Below the pieces are notes generated by a model, which worked only from the letters and a program-made list of their open reading frames with translations, was not told where the DNA came from and did no database searches. Of a DNA stretch of 64,000 bases, positions 59,535 to 64,000 are shown piece by piece. Each line of letters starts with the position of its first letter. Positions within the stretch are counted from its first letter, which is position 1. The DNA lies in the NCBI RefSeq assembly GCF_030818895.1, contig NZ_JAUTBA010000001.1, forward strand, positions 3,224,001 through 3,288,000, written 5' to 3'. The stretch is from Sphingobacterium zeae (GTDB lineage: Bacteria; Bacteroidota; Bacteroidia; Sphingobacteriales; Sphingobacteriaceae). The translations under genes and the position numbers were made by a program.

Positions 59535-61754
59535 TTAGTTTTCCGATTCATACCGATTAACACCTGTTATCCCTCTAACCTGCTTCAAATTTCTCATTAA
59601 ACTTTCAAGTTGAGCAGTATCATTCACATAAACCATAATATTACCATCAAAAATACCGTCATTACTTGAAATTGACAACGATCGGATATTGACCGTAAAC
59701 TCTTGGGAAATCACCGTTGTTAGCTTATTTACCAATCCAACATCATCGATACCAACAATATGTAAACCCGTCAAAAATGCAGAATCTTTTGTGGAGGCCC
59801 ATCGCGCTTTTAAAATTCGATAACCGTAATTTGCCATCAATTTTGAAGCATTGGGACAGCTCGTACGGTGAATTTTTATGCCGTCATTGACCGTTAAAAA
59901 ACCAAAAATATCATCACCAGGAATTGGATTACAACAGGGGGCCAAAGTATAGTCCACCTTTTGCATATCATCACCAATCAAAATCGTATCGAATTCCTTC
60001 TTATTGATCTTTTCGACCAATCCACCAATATGGGAGTTAAATTGGTTGCCAGAAGAGTTATTTACATTGACTTCGGCGGCCTTTTCGTGAGCAACATACT
60101 CTCGTAATTGCCTCATATCCACTATTCCCTTGGCAACATTGTAGAACAGATCTTGTGAACTGGGATACTTTAGAAAATTGGCAATTTTATTAATATTGTC
60201 TGTGTTGTACGTTACTTTAAGTGATTTTAACTTACGCTCCAATATCTCTTTTCCGTCCTCGGCAACTCTGCGCTTTTCTTCTTTCAGGGAAGACCTAATT
60301 TTAGATTTGGCTTTTGCAGTGACAACAAAATTTAACCAATCTTCCTTAGGAGACTGCTTGCTCGATGTAATAATCTCGACCTGATCACCATTTTGTAGAA
60401 TATGACTCAAAGGGACCAGTTTGTGGTTTACTTTAGCGCCAATACAGCTTGCCCCAATATCGGAGTGAATTTCAAATGCAAAATCTAAAGCCGTGGCATT
60501 GTTGGGCAGTTGTATCAGCGTCCCTTTCGGAGTGAAGATAAAAATCTCATCCGAAAACAGATTCATTTTAAAGTCATCCACAAAATCCATGGCATTCTGA
60601 TCCGGACTACTTAAGACATCGCGCACCTTTTTGATCCATTGATCCAATCCAGAATCAGAATTTGATTCTTTGTATTTCCAATGCGCAGCAAACCCTTTTT
60701 CGGCAATTTCATTCATGCGTTTGGTACGAATTTGGACTTCCACCCACTGCCCTCTGGGCCCCATTACTGTGGTATGCAACGACTCATACCCATTTCCTTT
60801 TGGCGAGGAAATCCAATCCCTAAGCCGGTCGGGGTTAGGACGATACAAATCTGTGACGATGGAGTACACTTTCCAACACTCGGTCTTTTCCTTCTCATCC
60901 ACGGCATCGATCACAATACGTATCGCAAACAGGTCATAAACTTCTTCAAATGGAATGGACTTTTTCCGCATCTTATTCCAAATGGAATGAATTGATTTGG
61001 GGCGACCAAATACCGAAGCTTTGATTCCCTGTTCCTGCAATATCTCCTTGATGGGATCGATAAAATCACCTATAAACCGCTCACGCTCCGCTTTTTTCTC
61101 ATTCAGTTTTCGTGCGATAAATTTATAAGTATCCGGATCGGTATATTTCATCGAGAGATCTTCCAATTCCGATTTTATGGCATAAAGTCCCAGACGATGG
61201 GCGAGGGGAGCATACAGGTAACTGGTCTCCGAGGCAATCTTCAACTGCTTATCCCGAGCCATAAATTCCATCGTGCGCATGTTATGCAACCTATCTGCCA
61301 ATTTGATCAGAATGACACGAACATCGTCTGCAAGCGTGAGCAACATTTTCCTAAAATTCTCTGCCTGCATGGAACTATTTGGATCAAAAATTCCCGAAAT
61401 TTTAGTCAGTCCATCGATAATGCGACGAACTTTTTTACCAAACATTTCTTCAATTTCATCCAATGTTACATTGGTATCTTCAACTACATCGTGGAGCAAC
61501 GCACACACAATAGATGTTGTCCCTAAACCGATCTCTTCGGCCGCGATCTGGGCAACAGCAATTGGATGAAAGATATAAGGCTCTCCTGATTTGCGTCGCA
61601 TTTCCTTATGGCTATCCAATGCCAAGTCAAATGCCTTGCGAATCTCCTGCTTATCCCCACGCTGTAAAGTTGGCTTACAGGCGCGTAACAATGCACGGTA
61701 ACGTTTCCTTATCTCTTTGTTTTCTGCTTCAATATCAATCACATAATCTTTCAT
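59535..61754 (-). CDS. spoT: Bifunctional (p)ppGpp synthetase/hydrolase (RelA/SpoT family)
   Basis: A 739-residue long RSH enzyme. The HD hydrolase domain has HPIAVAQIAAEE, ALLHDVVEDTNV and VILIKLADRLHNMRTM, all active-site residues present. The synthetase domain has VFGRPKSIHSIWNKM, YDLFAIRIVID and GNGYESLHTTVMGPRGQWVEVQ-type blocks. TGS (FTPKGTLIQLPNNATALDFA) and a C-terminal zinc-finger-like and ACT domain (LHIVGIDDVGLVNKLTTVI) follow. It makes and degrades the stringent-response alarmone on starvation. Bacteroidota usually have one such gene, so it probably covers both RelA and SpoT roles. Confidence 0.96.
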   Translation of the reverse strand: MKDYVIDIEAENKEIRKRYRALLRACKPTLQRGDKQEIRKAFDLALDSHKEMRRKSGEPYIFHPIAVAQIAAEEIGLGTTSIVCALLHDVVEDTNVTLDEIEEMFGKKVRRIIDGLTKISGIFDPNSSMQAENFRKMLLTLADDVRVILIKLADRLHNMRTMEFMARDKQLKIASETSYLYAPLAHRLGLYAIKSELEDLSMKYTDPDTYKFIARKLNEKKAERERFIGDFIDPIKEILQEQGIKASVFGRPKSIHSIWNKMRKKSIPFEEVYDLFAIRIVIDAVDEKEKTECWKVYSIVTDLYRPNPDRLRDWISSPKGNGYESLHTTVMGPRGQWVEVQIRTKRMNEIAEKGFAAHWKYKESNSDSGLDQWIKKVRDVLSSPDQNAMDFVDDFKMNLFSDEIFIFTPKGTLIQLPNNATALDFAFEIHSDIGASCIGAKVNHKLVPLSHILQNGDQVEIITSSKQSPKEDWLNFVVTAKAKSKIRSSLKEEKRRVAEDGKEILERKLKSLKVTYNTDNINKIANFLKYPSSQDLFYNVAKGIVDMRQLREYVAHEKAAEVNVNNSSGNQFNSHIGGLVEKINKKEFDTILIGDDMQKVDYTLAPCCNPIPGDDIFGFLTVNDGIKIHRTSCPNASKLMANYGYRILKARWASTKDSAFLTGLHIVGIDDVGLVNKLTTVISQEFTVNIRSLSISSNDGIFDGNIMVYVNDTAQLESLMRNLKQVRGITGVNRYESEN

Positions 61755-61759
61755 AAACG

Positions 61760-61792
61760 TTGCAGGTAAATGATGTTTTTTGAGTAAATTTG
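61760..61792 (+). promoter_or_regulatory. Putative promoter for the DUF4294 gene
   Basis: TTG at 61760-61762, 22 bp spacer, TAAATTTG at 61785-61792. The spacing is slightly long. The start would be near 61799, about 108 nt before the ATG at 61907. An E. coli-like TTGACA-N15-TATAAT at 61873-61899 is too close to the start codon to be convincing. Confidence 0.4.
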
Positions 61793-61906
61793 TGTAATTT
61801 AGTTAATGTATTCTTGAACACTATTTTTCAAGCTAACTTATTTTGTAATAAATCTACCAAAATATTATAGCATTGACAAATTAAAAAGCGTTATATAATT
61901 GCCCAG

Positions 61907-62539
61907 ATGAAGACAATTTTGTTTTGTTTGCTTTTTCTAACAGGGACTTTGTCCAGCCGGGCACAGTCGCAATCGCTTACGCTCCCTCTTTATGGAGAAG
62001 GAGCGCAGGAGACCGTAAATAGCTATATGACGACAACATTGCCAACGGGTGAAATACTACCGTGGTTTCCTATACCAACGGTCACCGTGGTCGCCAAGAG
62101 GACCTGGTCAAGTGAAGAAGCGCGCAGGGAATACCTCCGCTTTAGAAGAAATGTCCTGAAGGTTCTACCTTATGCAATCTATGCGCAAAAAAGATATGAT
62201 CAACTCGATAGAGAACTTGCTTTGACGGCGGACAAAAAAGAACACAAAGCCCTAGTGGAGAAGTGTGAAAATGATGTCAAACAGATGTTTGATCGAGAAA
62301 TCAAAAATATGACGATTTCTCAAGGCAAAATACTTATTAAATTGATCGATCGGTATACCGGGCATACCGGTTACGAAATGGTAAAGGAAATGAAAGGCGG
62401 CATTTCGGCATTTTTCTACCAGGGAGTGGCGAAAATATTTGGACACAACCTAAAGTCGACGTATGACCCCAAAGAAGATTTTGCTATTGAAAATATTATA
62501 AGGGAATTCGAAAAATCGAGACCTCAGCCTGTTATGTAA
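61907..62539 (+). CDS. Exported DUF4294-domain protein
   Basis: A 210-residue protein with a signal peptide ending SSRAQ (about 1-20). The mature part is the Bacteroidota-specific DUF4294: LPTGEILPWF-type start, VVAKRTWSSEEARREYLRFR, VLKVLPYAIYAQKRYDQLD, LIKLIDRYTGHTGYEMVKEM and KGGISAFFYQGVAKIFGHNL. The conserved Arg/Asp/Gly-rich block suggests an enzyme or binding role, but none is known. It diverges from the (p)ppGpp synthetase gene and precedes a glutathione peroxidase gene by 19 bp, so the two may be co-transcribed. Confidence 0.9.
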   Translation: MKTILFCLLFLTGTLSSRAQSQSLTLPLYGEGAQETVNSYMTTTLPTGEILPWFPIPTVTVVAKRTWSSEEARREYLRFRRNVLKVLPYAIYAQKRYDQLDRELALTADKKEHKALVEKCENDVKQMFDREIKNMTISQGKILIKLIDRYTGHTGYEMVKEMKGGISAFFYQGVAKIFGHNLKSTYDPKEDFAIENIIREFEKSRPQPVM

Positions 62540-62558
62540 CCCAGTAAAAGAAAACCAG

Positions 62559-63050
62559 ATGAAAACAGTATATGACTTTGATGCGCTTCAGTTTAATGGT
62601 AAAAAAAAGTCCCTCCCAGATTTTGAAGGGAAAGTGCTGCTCATCGTCAATACCGCTAGTCAATGTCTACTGACCAGGCAGTTTAAATCGCTCGAAAAAC
62701 TATATCAGAAATACAAAGACCAAGGTTTCGAAATCCTGGCATTTCCAGCAAATAATTTCCGAAATCAGGAACCATTAACTGGTAGTACGCTCGAAACATT
62801 CTGCCGGATCAATCAGCAGGTGAGTTTCCCAATTTTTAAACGCAGCCATGTTGTTGGTGCGTATACTTCTCCGCTATACCGATTTCTCTCCAATAAACAG
62901 GAAAATGGACGTATAAACAGCAAACCTTCTTGGAATTTCCACAAATACCTCATCAACAAAAAGGGAGAGGTCATAGATTTCTATTATCCGATTACTTCGC
63001 CATTATCACGTAAAATTTGCCACAATATCGAACGTCTTTTACAAGAGTGA
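62559..63050 (+). CDS. Glutathione-peroxidase-family protein with altered active site
   Basis: A 163-residue thioredoxin-fold protein of the GPx family. The peroxidatic Cys is kept in NTASQCLLTRQF, but the usual KCGxTPQ context is changed to QCLLTRQ. The second motif is FPANNFRNQEP where FPCNQFGxQEP is normal, so the tetrad Gln and the adjacent Cys are replaced by Asn and Ala. The Trp-Asn pair is kept in SWNFHKYL. No signal peptide. It may still reduce peroxides, probably with thioredoxin or bacillithiol, but with a modified site. It follows the DUF4294 gene by 19 bp. Confidence 0.88.
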   Translation: MKTVYDFDALQFNGKKKSLPDFEGKVLLIVNTASQCLLTRQFKSLEKLYQKYKDQGFEILAFPANNFRNQEPLTGSTLETFCRINQQVSFPIFKRSHVVGAYTSPLYRFLSNKQENGRINSKPSWNFHKYLINKKGEVIDFYYPITSPLSRKICHNIERLLQE

Positions 63051-63175
63051 TCTTTAAACTGCTTACCTTTGCAACTGCTTCCTATAGCTTATTCTAAACG
63101 GCAACACTATACATCGTTGAAACGGGATGATTTTACTATCAAAAGGGAAGATAAATTAAACAGAGAATTATTTAT

Positions 63176-63907
63176 ATGCTAAAATTAGATCTACTTGTCA
63201 TTGCTGTCCATCCAGATGATGCTGAACTAGGCGCTGGGGGTGTGATGGCAAAATATGTTGCTCAGGGAAAAAAGGTAGGAATTGTTGATTTGACTCAAGG
63301 TGAGCTCGGCACGCGCGGCACAGCAGAGACCCGATCTCAGGAAGCAAAAGATGCCGCAGAAATTTTAGGATTAACCGTTAGGGAGAATCTTGGACTGAGA
63401 GATGGTTTCTTTGAAAATGCCGAAATGGAAAAAATGGCGGTCATAAAAGCTATCCGGAAATATCAGCCGGAAATTATTATTACGAACGCCATTACCGACC
63501 GCCATCCAGATCACGGAAGGGCAGGACAAATGGTTAACGAAGCCTGTTTTCTAGCTGGTTTGAGGAGAGTGGAAACGTTTGACCAAAACAATCACCCTCA
63601 AGATGCTTATCGTCCTCGGCTGGTACTCCAATTTGTACAGGACTACTACATCAAACCTGATGTTGTCATTGATATAACGGATTATTATCCTATTAAAGAA
63701 AAATCTGTACTCGCCTATAAAACTCAATTTTACACCGGAGAAAATGTGAACCCGGATGAACCGCAGACCTATATTTCCAATCCCGATTTCATGGAATCAA
63801 CAGCTGCGAGGGCACGCGAATTTGGACGCTATATCCAGGCGAAATATGCCGAAGGATTTACATCAAAAAAAATATTGGGTGTAGATGATTTATTTCATCT
63901 GAAGTAG
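63176..63907 (+). CDS. bshB1: Bacillithiol biosynthesis deacetylase BshB1
   Basis: A 243-residue LmbE/PIG-L-family zinc deacetylase. The zinc motif AVHPDDAELG near the start, the substrate motif DLTQGELGTRGT, GLRDGFF and HPDHGRAG are all present. It removes the acetyl group from GlcNAc-malate, the second step of bacillithiol synthesis; family members with this GELGTRG signature are BshB1. Bacillithiol is the main low-molecular thiol of many Bacteroidota, which fits the peroxiredoxin and GPx genes in the window. bshA and bshC are not nearby. Confidence 0.94.
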   Translation: MLKLDLLVIAVHPDDAELGAGGVMAKYVAQGKKVGIVDLTQGELGTRGTAETRSQEAKDAAEILGLTVRENLGLRDGFFENAEMEKMAVIKAIRKYQPEIIITNAITDRHPDHGRAGQMVNEACFLAGLRRVETFDQNNHPQDAYRPRLVLQFVQDYYIKPDVVIDITDYYPIKEKSVLAYKTQFYTGENVNPDEPQTYISNPDFMESTAARAREFGRYIQAKYAEGFTSKKILGVDDLFHLK

Positions 63908-63936
63908 CGAATAGAATATTTATCAGGCACTATAGT

Positions 63937-63989
63937 AAAAATAAAAAGTGGAATTATTCCTCTAAAAAATAATTCCACTTTTTATTTTT
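63937..63989. terminator. Strong bidirectional terminator after bshB1
   Basis: A perfect 22-bp inverted repeat: 63937-63958 pairs with 63968-63989 around a nine-base loop. The arm ends are A-rich on the left and T-rich on the right, so it works in both directions. It lies 29 bp after the bshB1 stop. Confidence 0.88.
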
Positions 63990-64000
63990 GCACAAGTGAT

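Noticed and set aside
61873..61899. E. coli-type TTGACA/TATAAT promoter for the DUF4294 gene
   Set aside because: The implied start would fall at the start codon, and the spacing is 15 bp; Bacteroidota promoters usually differ.
1..64000. CRISPR arrays, insertion sequences or prophage
   Set aside because: No regularly spaced repeats, intact transposase, integrase or phage structural gene was seen; only an Rpn-type relic is present.

Overview
The window looks like chromosomal DNA from a Bacteroidota bacterium of the Sphingobacteriaceae, most likely Sphingobacterium or a close relative. This is inferred from gene content, not from a database search. Supporting signs are a SusC/SusD pair, several promoters of the TTG/TTTG...TAnnTTTG type, few Shine-Dalgarno sites, DUF4294 and DUF4468 proteins, a BshB1 bacillithiol enzyme and a low-to-moderate G+C content. 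About 65 intact genes, one tRNA and several gene relics were found. I saw no insertion sequence, prophage or CRISPR array.

Layout. Bases 1-3725 (minus) hold a SusC/SusD uptake pair; SusD runs off the left edge. Bases 4205-11696 (plus) are an eight-gene run of exported proteins with a copper theme: a Cys-motif small membrane protein, a SCO protein, a Met/His-rich YtkA/FixH-like lipoprotein, two successive MbnP plus di-haem MbnH-like cassettes, a CxxCxC-headed beta-barrel and a monohaem cytochrome c lipoprotein. Bases 12122-24238 carry carbonyl-handling enzymes (DJ-1/PfpI, aldehyde and alcohol dehydrogenases), two related multi-PAS histidine kinases, a lone receiver protein, an ECF42-like sigma factor with its YCII/DGPF partner, and a TetR gene diverging from an NTF2-like gene across two matching operators. 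A frameshifted TonB-dependent siderophore-type receptor covers 24597-26961.

Bases 27298-30808 (plus) form a ba3-type cytochrome oxidase operon: a 42-residue subunit IIa-like gene, CuA subunit II, subunit I, a second SCO protein and an anchored cytochrome c. Bases 30869-40051 are accessory and stress genes: AraC, a short arginine decarboxylase, 1-Cys peroxiredoxin, HxlR diverging from a DsbA-family gene over a palindrome, an NAD(P)-binding protein, DoxX, Crp/Fnr, YceI and nitronate monooxygenase. Bases 40052-53118 mix unknown secreted and membrane proteins, a decayed Rpn/PD-(D/E)XK gene, AraC, a VOC protein with a lipoprotein leader, a LytS/LytTR-type pair, a TPR cassette, GNAT, and a GAF-PAS kinase. 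tRNA-Ser(GGA) lies at 53345-53435.

Bases 53580-63907 are mostly housekeeping: a GreA/B-like protein, BON lipoprotein, tcdA, a TatD-family hydrolase, pabB, purA, a Fur-family regulator, the RelA/SpoT (p)ppGpp enzyme, a DUF4294 protein, an atypical glutathione peroxidase and bshB1.

The best candidate for a little-described system is the 4205-11696 run. In methanotrophs MbnH, a di-haem enzyme of the cytochrome c peroxidase/MauG superfamily, converts a Trp of MbnP to kynurenine to create a copper site. Here two such pairs sit in tandem with SCO and other metal-motif proteins. No methanobactin precursor was recognised, and a copper-using oxidase operon with its own SCO lies about 16 kb away.
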